Of a stretch of 64,000 bases of DNA, positions 22,305 to 33,421 are shown piece after piece. This DNA is from Laburnicola sp. R22_1 (lineage: Eukaryota; Ascomycota; Dothideomycetes; Pleosporales; Didymosphaeriaceae): positions 1,674,001 through 1,738,000 of the forward strand of contig JACONQ010000001.1 of NCBI GenBank assembly GCA_014281115.1, written 5' to 3'. The translations under genes were made by a program, and so were the position numbers. Each line of letters begins with the position of its first letter. Position 1 is the stretch's first letter. The notes beneath the pieces are model-generated. The model did not search any database and was not told the DNA's origin. It saw only the letters and a list, made by a program, of their open reading frames with translations.

Positions 22305-23822
22305 TTAGATTTTTATCTCGGCAGCCTTCCTGAGACGATTCATGACCGCTGCCGCTATATCGTCCCCTTTCTTGTCGTCGATACCCTCTACCAAGATAAC
22401 ATCTACGCCTTTTTTGTCTAGCTCCCTCAACGCCGAGAACAAGCCTCTCGCCACATCTTCGGTCGAGGTCCCAAGTGTGATGTCCCACACAGGTACTGAT
22501 GCTTGATTGTCCAGATTGAGAGTGCTAGAGGAGGCCTGAGGTACACCGTGCTGGGTGACAGAGCGAAGTAGATTCGAGAGTGTAGAATCAGAAGCAGATA
22601 ACGAGTCTTGCTGGTGTGCAAAGCTAGGGATTGAATCCCCATTCATGCCTGCGTCGGCCTGTCCATTCCTCACAGGAAGATCTAGATTCTTAGGCCATGT
22701 CTTCGTGCGTATGATTCCAACGCTCTTACACCCCTTCACTTGACCCAGGAGGGCCTCCACTCCTGGAGTTTTCGCACCCGCCTCGTACAGTACAACCGTA
22801 GCTTTGGGAGAATAATGCCTATACTTCATTCCTGGTGCTCTCGGCTTGATCCCCTGCTCATGAATGTCCTTGTAACCCACGACAACATCTTCCCAACCCG
22901 GACACTGCCGCAGTTGCTCGACCGTGATACCGCCCGGGCGAAGAACAGACGGAGGAAAGGATAGTCCATCTACAACTGTGCTCTCGACCCCAACTTCGCA
23001 AGGTCCGCCGTCTATAATCGTGCGTATACGCCCATCTAGATCGTCTTTGACGTGCTCGGCTGCTGTAGGTGACGGTCTCGTGGAGGCGTTCGCAGAAGGC
23101 GCGGCAAGCGGAACGGTAGCAAGTCTTATGAGAGCGAGTGCGAGTATGCTACGGGGCATACGGGCACCAAACGTGCTTAGCCCCGCTGTGACTTCCGGCG
23201 CCAACTGTGAGCCCTCAGGATTGGGGAGAATAATCGTCAGTGGACCAGGCCAGAACTTCCTGATCAACGGCTGGTAGATGTCGGGAATGGGATCTATGCC
23301 AGGCTTTACAGATTCTGGTCTTCCCAGAAGTAACGATCGCAGTTGTGATAGGGAATGGACGTGGACAATGAGAGGGTTGTCCGCCGGGCGTCCCTTCGCA
23401 GCAAAGATGGCGCGAACAGCTGAGCTTCGTGTCGCGTCTGCTCCCAGTCCATAGACAGTCTCTGTCGGAAAAGCAACAGGCGTATTGGTCTCCTTCAGTT
23501 CCCTCGCCGCGCGTCTTAAGCTTTCAAAGTCCTCTCCTTGCTCGTACTCAATGTCCCATTCCTCCACCATGCATCCTTCCTCTTCCCTCTCCTCAATAGT
23601 CAATTTTCCCAGCTTATTCGGGTCCACAGGTAGAATATTCGTTTCCATTGTGACGGTTCGTGTCGTGCGAGGATATAACGGTGGCGTGCCGATGTTCAGC
23701 GTGTGAAGAATTTGACTCTGCTCTGGTGCTGGCGTCCGCGCCAGGGCTTGCGATATCCGATTGTGGGAGGAGAATTTTTTGATGAACTGTACATTTGGAA
23801 AGCGTAGAGAGCGTGTGGGCAT
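22305..23822 (-). CDS. SUA5: Threonylcarbamoyl-AMP synthase SUA5 (YrdC/Sua5)
   Basis: A single exon encodes 505 residues. The family makes threonylcarbamoyl-adenylate from threonine, bicarbonate and ATP, the first step of t6A37 synthesis in ANN-decoding tRNAs. The YrdC domain begins near residue 98, with the nucleotide/threonine-binding segment FPTETVYGLGA (118-128), then AKGRPADNPL, KFWPGPLT, APSAN and VESTVVD. The C-terminal Sua5 domain starts after the linker APGMKYRHYSPKA and runs to the end, with a low-complexity insert near 390-440. The first 58 residues are basic and hydroxylated (SLRFPNVQFIKKFSSHNRIS) and look like a mitochondrial presequence. Met59 is a second possible start, closer to the yeast N-terminus. 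Two products, mitochondrial and cytosolic, are therefore possible. Confidence 0.95.
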   Translation of the reverse strand: MPTRSLRFPNVQFIKKFSSHNRISQALARTPAPEQSQILHTLNIGTPPLYPRTTRTVTMETNILPVDPNKLGKLTIEEREEEGCMVEEWDIEYEQGEDFESLRRAARELKETNTPVAFPTETVYGLGADATRSSAVRAIFAAKGRPADNPLIVHVHSLSQLRSLLLGRPESVKPGIDPIPDIYQPLIRKFWPGPLTIILPNPEGSQLAPEVTAGLSTFGARMPRSILALALIRLATVPLAAPSANASTRPSPTAAEHVKDDLDGRIRTIIDGGPCEVGVESTVVDGLSFPPSVLRPGGITVEQLRQCPGWEDVVVGYKDIHEQGIKPRAPGMKYRHYSPKATVVLYEAGAKTPGVEALLGQVKGCKSVGIIRTKTWPKNLDLPVRNGQADAGMNGDSIPSFAHQQDSLSASDSTLSNLLRSVTQHGVPQASSSTLNLDNQASVPVWDITLGTSTEDVARGLFSALRELDKKGVDVILVEGIDDKKGDDIAAAVMNRLRKAAEIKI

Positions 23823-24288
23823 CAGAATATTCCCAGATGAGCGTTTCCATGGTTTGATTGCGGCCCAAAATTATGACTCGGAAGATCCGACGCCGTTCCG
23901 AGCAGGACTTGGCAGTACTACGTCAGCGGTCAGCCCACCAGCAGGCTCCATAATCACAATTTGCATGTCACAAACTCCTAATCTTCATGCGTCTAGTAGT
24001 ACAAATCTGCAACTCTGATTGAAATATAAAATTCGGTTGCGGGCACCATCAGTTGGACCAAATGAGCAGCAGCATAAAAAGTTGACCCTTGATGCAGACA
24101 CGTTCTCCAGGACCATAACGCCATCCGACTCCTCGCAATGTAAACTCTAAGACACCAATATTTATGCTTTACAGTACTCGGACAACAGACATATCACAGA
24201 GTGACGGTGTTCCAAATTTCTCGCTCATTCAAGTGAAGAAGCAACCGGTTGACGACTGAGTGTAGATATCTCTACAGGGAAAGTCGGT
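23823..24288. other. Intergenic spacer
   Basis: 466 bp between the SUA5 start and the EMP70 stop, both on the minus strand. It should hold the SUA5 promoter and the EMP70 3' end. I see nothing else. Confidence 0.5.
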
Positions 24289-26331
24289 CTAATCGACCTT
24301 GATAGATTTGTAGATCTTCAGGACGAACAGGCCACTGGCGAAGAAGCCGATTGTGCCTATTGAAAATTAGTGATCATGAACGCTACTAATAGATATCAAA
24401 GGCCTACCAGTCAGCACGAAAACGAGTACACTGAGCAGTGCACTGTACCCCAGATACACGACACCACTCGTCCAACTCAAAAAGCTCATATCCTTCATCC
24501 AGTAAAGTAGCGCTGAAGCAAATACGTAGAAAGCGCTCGCACCGGCAGTGCAGAAGCTCCTCCACTGCCAGTGATAGTTCTCAGCACAGAGCAGGAAGTA
24601 GATCATGAGCACGGTGACCGCAGCGCTGGTCATGATCATCAGTCCGTAACAGATGAAGAGGAAACCGAACATGTAGTAGACCTTGGAGAACCAGATCGAG
24701 TTCATAATGAAATATAGCTCCACGAAGATGGCGCCAAAAGGAAGTACGCCAGCAAGAGCCATAGACGGTAAGGGTCGGAGGTAACCGCTAGCTGGGGGGA
24801 TCTGGCGCGGGATCTGGTTCGTGCGTACGGGTGCTTCGATGACGGGCTGCTTGAAGCCTAACCAGGAACCAGCTATACTGAGTGGGACACTGATGACGAA
24901 CCAGATAATCACCACGACCAACATAGTCGTAAACGGGACCGCTCCAGATGCTCCACGGCCCCACACGAAGAGGTTCAGCAGAAAGAAGGTTGCGAAAACG
25001 AGACCGGGAAGAGCGAAAGGCGTGTAGAAGAAGTTCAGCTTCCAAGACTCGCCATGGAAGAACTTGTAAATGCGCGAGGAAATGTATCCGCCAACGAAGC
25101 CAAAGAGAGTGTATAATATGATCATGACGGTTGCAAGCGCACCACGGTTGCTCGGAGAGAGGAAGCCCAAAAGCGCAAATGCTTCACATTGTTAGTGCGA
25201 GGTTGTTCTCGGTGAGTGAATGAATCCGGACTTACCAATTGTCAAGCCTGCCATCATAAAGAGTTGAGCTCCGTTCCCCACTAGCACCGAGAGGAGCAGA
25301 GGGTTCTTCGGCGGGCGGAAGACGTCACCATGCACTAGTTTCCAGCCCGAGTCCTCTTGCACACCGTCCTCGATTGCGCCGCCGTCTCCGAAGTCATTGA
25401 GCTCCAGCTGGTCGAGGCGGTTGTACCGAGCAATATCTTTCTTCAGCGTTTTCACAAGGATAGCGCTCACCATACCTATGAGGAACACAACAATAACGGC
25501 GGAGTTGACTAGTGAGAACCAGTGAATCTTTGGGTCGTAAACATGGAGATATTTGTCCCATCGTGTGGCAAAGGGCGTGGGACTCCGGCGCCAGTAGACG
25601 CTGTAGGAGAAGGTCACACGGTTATTTTCGTCGCTCAGTACTAAGGGGTTCTCATAATTGCCGCACTGTTCCTCCCCTTGATCGACGAATGCATCGTTGT
25701 CACCCAGTGAATACGGATCGACTAGCACACCGACAACGCGAAAGTTGTCCGGACCCGCCTCGTGATAGTCAATCACAATGTCGTAGTGGTTGTTGAGCTG
25801 CGGGGGATTCTCGCCTTCGCCCAGGCGAAAGCCAGGACTGTAGAACGGGTCATCGTCTTCTGATTCTCTCACCAATTGCGCCGCCGGCAATCCATCTATC
25901 AACCAGTTCAAGTCATATCCCGATGAGATTCTCTGATTAACGAAGATCACATCGTTTGGGTCGTATTCTCTTGGCGAGCATAATGATTTGCACGTCTCGT
26001 TCACGCCCATCTTGAGCTCAAAAGGGCTCGTTTGTATGCGATCGCCGAATATGATGCTCCCTAGGCTTTCTCGGATGTATTCGGGGCCACCTTCCGGCTC
26101 GCAAAAGTGGAATGGCGGGTGGTAGTAGTCAAAGGAAAAGACAGACCGAGCCTGATGGTCCAAAGACGTATCGGAGGGCGTGAGACGGTTGACATGGAGA
26201 GGCACGGCCTGTCCTTTTTTGTACGAGGTAGGCGCGGTGCCAGGAAAATAGAACGCTGAGCCGGGCGCGGGCGCGAGAGCCAACAGGAGACCCAGCAGCG
26301 CGCCAGGGCTTGCTCTATTCGGCCGCCGCAT
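24289..26331 (-). CDS. EMP70: TM9 superfamily protein (EMP70/nonaspanin)
   Basis: Three exons (26331-25236, 25181-24408, 24356-24289; introns of 54 and 51 bp) encode 645 residues, the normal size of the family. A signal peptide (residues 1-26, MRRPNRASPGALLGLLLALA) precedes AFYFPGTAP, the usual mature start. A lumenal domain to about residue 280 follows, with CKSLC and CEPEGGPEY. Nine hydrophobic segments make up the C-terminal half. The protein ends KIYKSIKVD, whose KVD fits the KXD/E signal known to hold TM9 proteins in the Golgi through COPI. The family acts in endosome/Golgi sorting and, in yeast, in copper handling and adhesion. I use the ATG at 26331 because it starts directly at the signal peptide. 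It is divergent from APN1. Confidence 0.93.
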
Positions 26332-26968
26332 CGTGGAGGCAGTTGCGTGTATAGCGGACGGTCTAGAGGGCGCTGCAGCTGCGTCAGCTCGTGGGTTCTG
26401 CGCAGGGTCCTTTGCAGAGGCACCGATAGCTCGCCCGTGGATTGTCGCGATCCGGGCGCTGGTCCAGATAATGCGAGAGCGCAACCCGTGGACGTGTCAG
26501 CGGCAGTGAGGGGGTCGTGAAAAAAACACACGGGGGGCGGGTGTTGAGAGTGCGTGAGGATAGCAATGGTGATTGTATGGAAAGTGCAAGCTCCCCGTGC
26601 ACCTAGCTGCAGCACCCTGCGTCCGATCGTTTGAAGGCTTGGCCCCAACACGTGAAAGCGCGAGCGGGCCCCGAGGTTCGTCGTGCCTTCCATCTTCCAC
26701 CCTGCGCAACTTGCTCCAACCAACACTTGGACAACAATTGCGCCACTGTGCAGATTTTCCGTACTTGCGCTCTGTCAGTCGCTGTGACGAGGTCGCTGTG
26801 TGCACAGTGAGAGCCGGCGCCGCTTGTTCAATTGGTAATTACCTCCCTGCTACAGCCCTCTCTCACCCCTTCCAACGGTCCCTATATAACCACCAGCTCC
26901 ACTACATCTCCGCTCGAACCTACACGACCGTTCTGCAACTCACCAGGCCACCGTCTACGGGCGACAAG
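26332..26968. promoter_or_regulatory. Divergent promoter, EMP70 / APN1
   Basis: 637 bp between two outward-facing start codons. A good TATA box (TATATAA, 26883-26889) lies 80 bp before the APN1 ATG and is followed by C-rich leader sequence. No such element was seen on the EMP70 side. Confidence 0.6.
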
Positions 26969-28628
26969 ATGGCGCGCAAACTCTCGGGCCTGTCTTCGGA
27001 CTCGTCGCTTTCCCCTCCTCCGGACGACCTCAACATGGCCGCAACTGTTACCCAGGCCGAGGTAGACATATCCGTCAAGGCACCGACCAGTGGCAAGAAA
27101 CGGAAGGCTGAACCAACTATCAAAGCCACAAAACGAGCACGCAAGGCAATCGTCAAAGAGGAGGATGGCAACGGCGACGCCAATGGCTTGGCTTCAGAGG
27201 AGACGGCAGCCGCACCCAAGAAACGCGGCCGAAAGAAGGTAAAGGTCGAGGAGGAGACCGCAGAAGCCGGACTTCAAGTTGAAGAGGGCGGAAACGGAAC
27301 TACCGTGAAGACGAAGCAGAAGAGGACGCGCACGAAGAAGGACGAGAATGTGAGCATGCCCATAGGACATGGTGCATATTAAGTTGGACGCTCACTCTCT
27401 ATTCTAGGTCCCTCCACTCAAAGAGCGCACAATGGGCAGCAAGCTTCGCGTCGGGGCCCATGTCAGCATCGCTGGAGGTACGTAACCAACCACAAATTAC
27501 ACAACCTCGCTCTTACTCTCTATGAGGCATGACTAACGCGGAACGGCCGGAAATCGGTTAGGCATTCATAATGCAGTCTCGAATGTCTTGCATATCGGGT
27601 AAGTTTATATGATACACCAGAGGATCCTTGTTGATGTTTTTAGTGCAAATGCCTTCGCTTTATTCATGAAGAATCAACGCAAGTGGGACAATCCACCCTT
27701 GCTGGATGACCATGCTGGGCTCTTTGTGGACGGGTGCAACAAACACGGTATCCACGTCGGCGACTGCTGTGTTCCTCATGGATCATATCTTGTCAATCTC
27801 GCACATCCTGACGAGGAGCGGAAAAAGCAGGCGTATGCATCTTTCCATGACGATCTCACGCGATGCCACAAGCTGGGTATTAAGCTGTACAACTTTCATC
27901 CTGGCAACGCGAACGCAACTACCCGCGAAGGAGGCATCAAGCTTATTGCAGAGGCCATCAATAAAGCTCACAAGGACCCCGAAACAGGCACGGTCGTACC
28001 TCTTCTAGAGACCATGGCTACTCTGGGAAACACCATCGGCGGCACGTTCAAAGACATTGCGGATATTATTGACCTTGTTGAAGACAAAGATCGCATTGGA
28101 GTCTGCTTAGACACCTGCCATGTGTTCGCGGCAGGGTACGACCTTCGGACACCCGAAGCTTATGCGAAGACGATGCAGGAGTTCGATGAGATTATCGGCC
28201 TAAAATTTCTCAAGGCGTTGCATATTAACGACAGCAAGGCACCCCTTGACTCTTTCCGGGATTTGCATGCTCGCATCGGAACCGGATATCTTGGCCTTCG
28301 CGCCTTTCACAACATCGTCAACGACAAGCGTCTGCATGGTTTGCCCATGGTCCTCGAGACACCAATTGACGTGCAAGGCGACAACGGCAAGAAAGTCGAA
28401 GACAAGTCGATCTGGGCCCGCGAGATCAAAATGCTTGAGCAGCTCGTCGATATGGATATGGAGTCCGAGCAATTCAAGAAATGGGAGGCAGACCTGCTTC
28501 AAGAGGGCATCAGCGAACGAGAGCGCATCGGGGGTCAAGTGAAACGCAAGGCGGAGAAGGACGCCGCCCCGAAGAAGAGGGGCAAGAAGAAGGTTGAGAC
28601 CGAGGATGAGGATGACGAAGAGGAGTAA
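26969..28628 (+). CDS. APN1: AP endonuclease APN1 (endonuclease IV family)
   Basis: Four exons (26969-27349, 27408-27477, 27562-27598, 27644-28628) encode 490 residues. The enzyme cuts DNA 5' of abasic sites and removes 3' blocks in base excision repair, using three zinc ions. The joins restore VGAHVSIAGG, IHNAVSNVLHIG and ANAFALFMKNQRKW, the start of the TIM barrel. Metal-site motifs follow: NFHPGN, LLETMA, CLDTCHVFAAGYDL, HINDSKAPLDSFRDLHARIG and the glutamate of LETPID. Residues 1-140 are an added Lys-rich tail with several nuclear-signal-like blocks (KKRKAEP, KKRGRKKVKVEEE). The C-terminus repeats this style (KKRGKKK) and ends acidic. Yeast Apn1 also has a basic C-terminal tail for nuclear import. 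The 37-bp third exon is unusually small. Confidence 0.95.
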
Positions 28629-31600
28629 CGCGCTACTGACAAGAGGACAACACGGAAAACAAGTTTATGTCTTGCAATGGTTATCGCCGCGTCGGACCTC
28701 GTCAAATTGGTATTTTGCCTGGGTCGCTGATTCGAACCTGGTCCCTCGAATGGCTTGTTCCACTACATTTCTCAGGGTTCTTTCCTGAATGCCCCCACTT
28801 CCATTCCGTGGGGTCTCGTGATCTTGAAAAAAATGGGTTTCCGACTTTCGGCGAGTCTCAACAGGCGACGGTTTGGAACGTCTATGGCGAATCATAGAAC
28901 CTGCATATCTGCATATAAGCTCACTCATAGCATGGCGTTGGCGCAGATCTGACAAACTCCGGGTTATCAGGCTTCTTGCCGTCTGGATTTTCGATTGATA
29001 GCGAATCGAATGCATACTGTAACATTAATAAAAGGCCTCGCGCTAACAGCAGACTGTATATGTTGTTTATGGACCGATGGTACCTTTGTGTAGTTGCGGA
29101 TTCCAGCGCCGATTTCGGAGATACTTGCAATGGTCTTCTCGTCCTGTGCCCAAGGAATTGGAGCGCATTCCAAACGAGGTCCTCCAGAGCGCCGGAGACG
29201 CCTAGTGACTACGTTTGGGAACCAGCGGACTGGAATACCGAGATACGTCTTCCAACCCTGTTCTAAAACACAAGGATCTACCCAGACTGGCGGCAGATGT
29301 ATCTTTCTGAGCGAAACGAGGATACCGTCGATGTTTCAAGGAATGCACATTCATGCTAAGAGCAGCAGGATCTTGCATGGGCCAGGACCTAGAGACCGAT
29401 CCGAGTCATGGACTGTTGATGTATTCGTAACCACGTAGGCGGTCAACTGGCTGGGGTCGCATACTATCGGGTACTAGCTCCAGTGTGTAGATTGTGTTTT
29501 GCGGTTGTTTGCTGTGCATTCGTTTCGGCGCCAGTACTGTGTGGCGCATGCGATTTGTTGATATGTGCGTGGATGGGGGAGACAGTTGGTAGGGGTTGCC
29601 ATAGAGGTTGAGCTCGGTTGAGTTGGTCCGGTATAGAGCGGGTACGATGTAGTGGAGAACAGTGGTTGCGGAGGCAGTCGGTCGTGATCTAGGGCGTTCT
29701 CTGGCCATATTAGTGAATGAAAGAGTACCTGCCCAAGTATGACCTTAGGACATGGTGGGTTCGCGATGACCCCAGTTAGCGGAAGCTCTTCGCAACGACG
29801 AGGTGAAGACATAATGACACCCGGGACATTGTATCTTCGGAGTGGGTTGAGTACGTGAACATAGATTTGTCGTACGCCAGTTATACAGGCTGATTTAGCT
29901 AAGCGTCTGGGAAAGACGTTTGCAAGAGCATGTTGTGTCGGCACGAGACGAAGCCAAAGGCATAGAGTATCAGAACCAGCATGCCTGGAGGAGCGGTGGA
30001 GAACCGTGCAAGTGGAAGTACTGCTTAAGATTTGGCGGCATATACGTCTTGGAAAGGGTGCCTGAGAAGGTGCGGGGATGGTGGGTCGTGCGAGGAGTGG
30101 ACCCGCGACGGCGAGGAAGCTATCAAGGCGAAGCAGAGCAGAGTGACGAAAGCGTCTTCGATGAGGCGCTCTTCTGGAAGCGTTTCTGACGATACGAGTA
30201 AAGGGTGGGTGGGGATCAATATCGTAGGCGCAGAGGTCACAAATACTACTTGTGTACAGTGCCGATACACAAGTTCTGGGCCATCTGCTTACACGTCGTC
30301 TTTCTAGGGGTAATTCACCTGTAGTACAACCTGAGGTCGTCCAGAGCACCTTTGTCCAGACACTGTAGAGGCTGATCTGACTTTCCGCAACATCGCCAGC
30401 GATACGAGAATGACGATTTCCTGTCCTGACAAATAGTTCGACTCGAGGCGTCAATTGTCGAATGCGCTGATAAAAAAGGCGTCGTATGCGGAGTCTTGGT
30501 GCTGCTTCAGTTGCGGGCGAAAAGCAGATCAAGTGGAGGGCACCGTTTGGGCTTGTAGCACAGAGTTCGCAAGCAGGTATGTTGACGTATGCTCGTGGTC
30601 AGAAGAAAAACCAACAAAGTCCGTAGATTGTCTGGCGACCCGGACCCTGTTGTACACAATACTTCGCCATTGTCACAGCGTGCCAATTCTTGGCAAGCGT
30701 GTCGTATGAAGACCAGGGTTTATTACGCTTGTCAGTTTGCCGCGCACCCGTGGGGCAAGTCAGCTTCCATCTGTCGGGTCTAAGCATTCCAACCAATTGT
30801 ACCGCAGACTCTCTGACGCATAAGGCACTCAGGTCATTCGTGGGGGGTTCTCTATCTCTTTTCAGGCAGCGAAAACCCTCGGGTGGTAGATCACCACGGA
30901 AACAATTAAAGCCGAATCGTCGATCCTCAAGGACGTGCGAGAGGGCATGGTAGCCAAGTCTTGAGCAATTGACAATTGTCATAATTGTTGAAGGGGTATA
31001 GGGGGGCACGTTGGTGGGTTCCAGTGTTATGGCACCTGGGGGGAAGGTTACAAGGTGCATCCTTTGGCGGAAAAGACTTATACCGATAACCGTCCAACCG
31101 CGGACTTTGAAGGCGAAATTTCTGAAAGGAGGATTACAGAGGGCTGCACAGAGCGGGCTGGAGGTCTCGTTTTGCACTTGTGTTTTGCGTTGAATCCTTC
31201 CCGGCTGCCGCCGCTGCCGCCACTTGTCGCAGCGGGCAATGACATATGTCGAAGAAAGCCGTACCTGAGCTAGAATTTACCCAAAAAGAAGCTTCCGTAG
31301 GGTCAATGGCAGGCAGCGAACTTGAGGGGCTGAGGGGCTGAGGGGCGATGGATCGGCGAAAGCTTGAGACACCCCTGCGATAGCAACGGGCAAGCCAGCA
31401 CCCAGGACCATCTCTCCAACGCTGCCGAGCGCCCGGGTGTCTCTGGCAAAGGCATCCGAGCGGTTTGAGGCTGCAAGTCCTTGAGACTGTGGAGAATTAG
31501 AAATTCGCTTAGCATCATGCACCCATGTTGCTGTTGGTGGTCGATCCAGACCAGATGCGGCTAGATTCCGCTGCGATCCCGGTTCCTCAAACATTCCGAG

Positions 31601-32066
31601 CCGCAGACCTCACCTCCACCTCCTGGGAACTTCAGACGCTGCCTGTTCCGTCCTTAATGCCTTGCCTAAGGCTGCATTCCAAGCCTGAGGAATGATGGCG
31701 CTTGTGGGCACTGTGGCCGTGCGCTCATCACAGGCTGGCATGCAGGATGGTTCGTGAGACACGTCCGCCTTCATCGCGAGTTTCATGCCTGAGGCTATCC
31801 TGTGCCGCCTTACCAGGTTTCTACACACGAACGCGAATCGCCAAGGTCTTAAAGCATACAACATGGCCGCCCGCCCAAGTCTTCTGTTTACCACCACCAC
31901 CACCATCTTCAGTTCTTTACCACCGCGCTTAGGCTGCCTCCTTTGAGGGTTACGTTCCTTTCTCTTCTCTCTTTTATCAGATTACGTTGAACGTATCTGT
32001 ACATTCATCCTAATCTACCGCAAGTCGGATAACATTCTTTCTCAGCCTTTGCACCTTCCAGTCACC
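28629..32066. other. Long gene-free region
   Basis: About 3.4 kb between APN1 and the next plus-strand gene. Open frames are Arg-rich, often lack an ATG (for example the frame at 30532-29474) and show no family motif. A sequence at 28726-28740 resembles a Pol III B box but no tRNA fold can be drawn around it. The last 100 bp are C/T-rich, as in the leader of the secreted-protein gene. Confidence 0.45.
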
Positions 32067-33421
32067 ATGCGCTTCTCTACTGTCATGCCTTTGCTGCTTG
32101 CAGCTGGTCTCGCCAACGCCCAGTTTGGCAAAGGAAAAGGAAAGGGGAACGGCTTTGGTCAAGGCGGCCAGGGCGGTCAAGGTGGTCGAGGCCAGGGTCA
32201 GGGCCAAGGTACGTGCCTTCGAAGAATTGCAACTTGGACACCGTTATTGACTTCTTCCCAGATAACAACAACCAAGGCGGCAACAATGGTGGCAACAATG
32301 GTGGCAACAATGGTGGCAACAATGGTGGCAACAATGGTGACAACTGCCTGGATCCCTCCGTCATCTCAACGAATGCAAACAACGATGGCTTGCAAGACGC
32401 TGAAGAGGGCCAAGCCGCATCCGCAACCGACGCCAACAACTTCATCAACTTCTGCGCGGGCAAGGAGATTACGAATGGTCTCCAGGTTAAGGGTGGCTCT
32501 TGCAACCCTATCCGTGAGTGGCGCCCTTGCGAGGAATCTCATCGAATACTGACATGAATAGCCATGGGAAACATCCCAAGCACCAACAACATGGTTTCGT
32601 CCGTCATTGTTGAGCCAAAGCACAATGACGTTCTCGCCGCCAACACGCCCATCAGCTTCCAAGTCCAGATCGCGAACCTTGTAGCAGGAACGTTCACCAA
32701 CCCAGACGTGACCTACTACCTTGCCCCGTAAGTGACCCAGCAGTGCTTCACACTGAGCCATTGCTTACGATACCACAGTCAGGATTTGCAAGGTGGCAAT
32801 ATTGTTGGCCACACGCACATTACTGTCCAAGATATTGGCGACTTCGATACTACCCAACCGCCGGACGCTCAGACCTTCGCTTTCTTCAAGGGCATCAATG
32901 ACGCAGGCAACGGTCAAGGTCTTCTTACAGCCGATCTCGCAGAGGGACTCCCAGATGGCAATTACCGTGTCTGCTGCATGACGGCTGCTTCGAACCATCA
33001 ACCTGTACTCATGCCTGTGGCTCAACGAGGAGCGCAAGACGACTGCAAGTACTTCGCCGTTGGCAATGCTGCTAATGGTGGCGGCAACAACGGAGGGAAC
33101 AATGGAGGGAACAACGGAGGGAACAACGGAGGGAACAACGGAGGGAACAACGGAGGGAACAACGGAGGGAACAACGGAGGGAACAACGGAGGGAACAACG
33201 GAGGGAACAACGGAGGGAACAACGGAGGGAACAACGGAGGGAACAACGGAGGGAACAACGGGGGAGACCAGGGCCAGAACGGAGGTCAAGGACAGGGCGG
33301 TCAAGGCGGTCAAGGTCAGGGCCAGCAAGGTGGTGGTCAAGGCCAGTTCGGTGGCTTCGGCAAAGGCAAAGGCCGGAGGTTCGGTCGCAAGAAGTTCGCT
33401 GCTCGCGAGTTCATTGCATAG
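32067..33421 (+). CDS. Secreted fungal protein with Gly/Asn repeats (family often mislabelled ribosomal s17)
   Basis: Four exons (32067-32208, 32262-32513, 32562-32727, 32779-33421) encode 400 residues. A signal peptide MRFSTVMPLLLAAGLANA is followed by a basic Gly/Gln stretch, a short GGNN array, then the conserved core: CLDPSVISTNANNDG, NNFINFCAGKEITNGLQV, GSCNPIPMGNIPS, VGHTHITVQD, FFKGINDAGNGQG, GNYRVCCMTAASNHQPVLMP and AQRGAQDDC. To my memory this core defines a secreted protein family widespread in ascomycetes and misnamed ribosomal protein s17; its biochemical function is not known. A second, much longer GGNN array and a basic tail (GRRFGRKKF) follow. Each array lies within one exon, so the repeats do not disturb splicing. 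Surface or cell-wall location is inferred from the signal peptide and repeats. Confidence 0.85.
32275..32341 (+). repeat. In-frame 12-bp repeat array 1 (Gly-Gly-Asn-Asn)
   Basis: About five units of GGTGGCAACAAT encode GGNN in exon 2 of the secreted-protein gene. The units use GGT/GGC and AAT codons and are nearly identical. Confidence 0.85.
33076..33263 (+). repeat. In-frame 12-bp repeat array 2 (Gly-Gly-Asn-Asn)
   Basis: About fifteen units of GGAGGGAACAAC encode GGNN in exon 4 of the same gene. The peptide is the same as in array 1 but the codons differ (GGA GGG AAC AAC), so each array expanded on its own from a different seed. The number of copies probably varies between isolates. Confidence 0.9.

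Noticed and set aside
28726..28745. Minus-strand sequence resembling a tRNA B box (GGTTCGAATC)
   Set aside because: The flanking bases do not form a T stem beyond one or two pairs, and no A box or acceptor stem can be drawn.
29474..30532. Long minus-strand open frame of about 350 codons
   Set aside because: It begins at TTG, with no ATG until about two thirds of the way through. It is Arg-rich with no motif and overlaps other frames.
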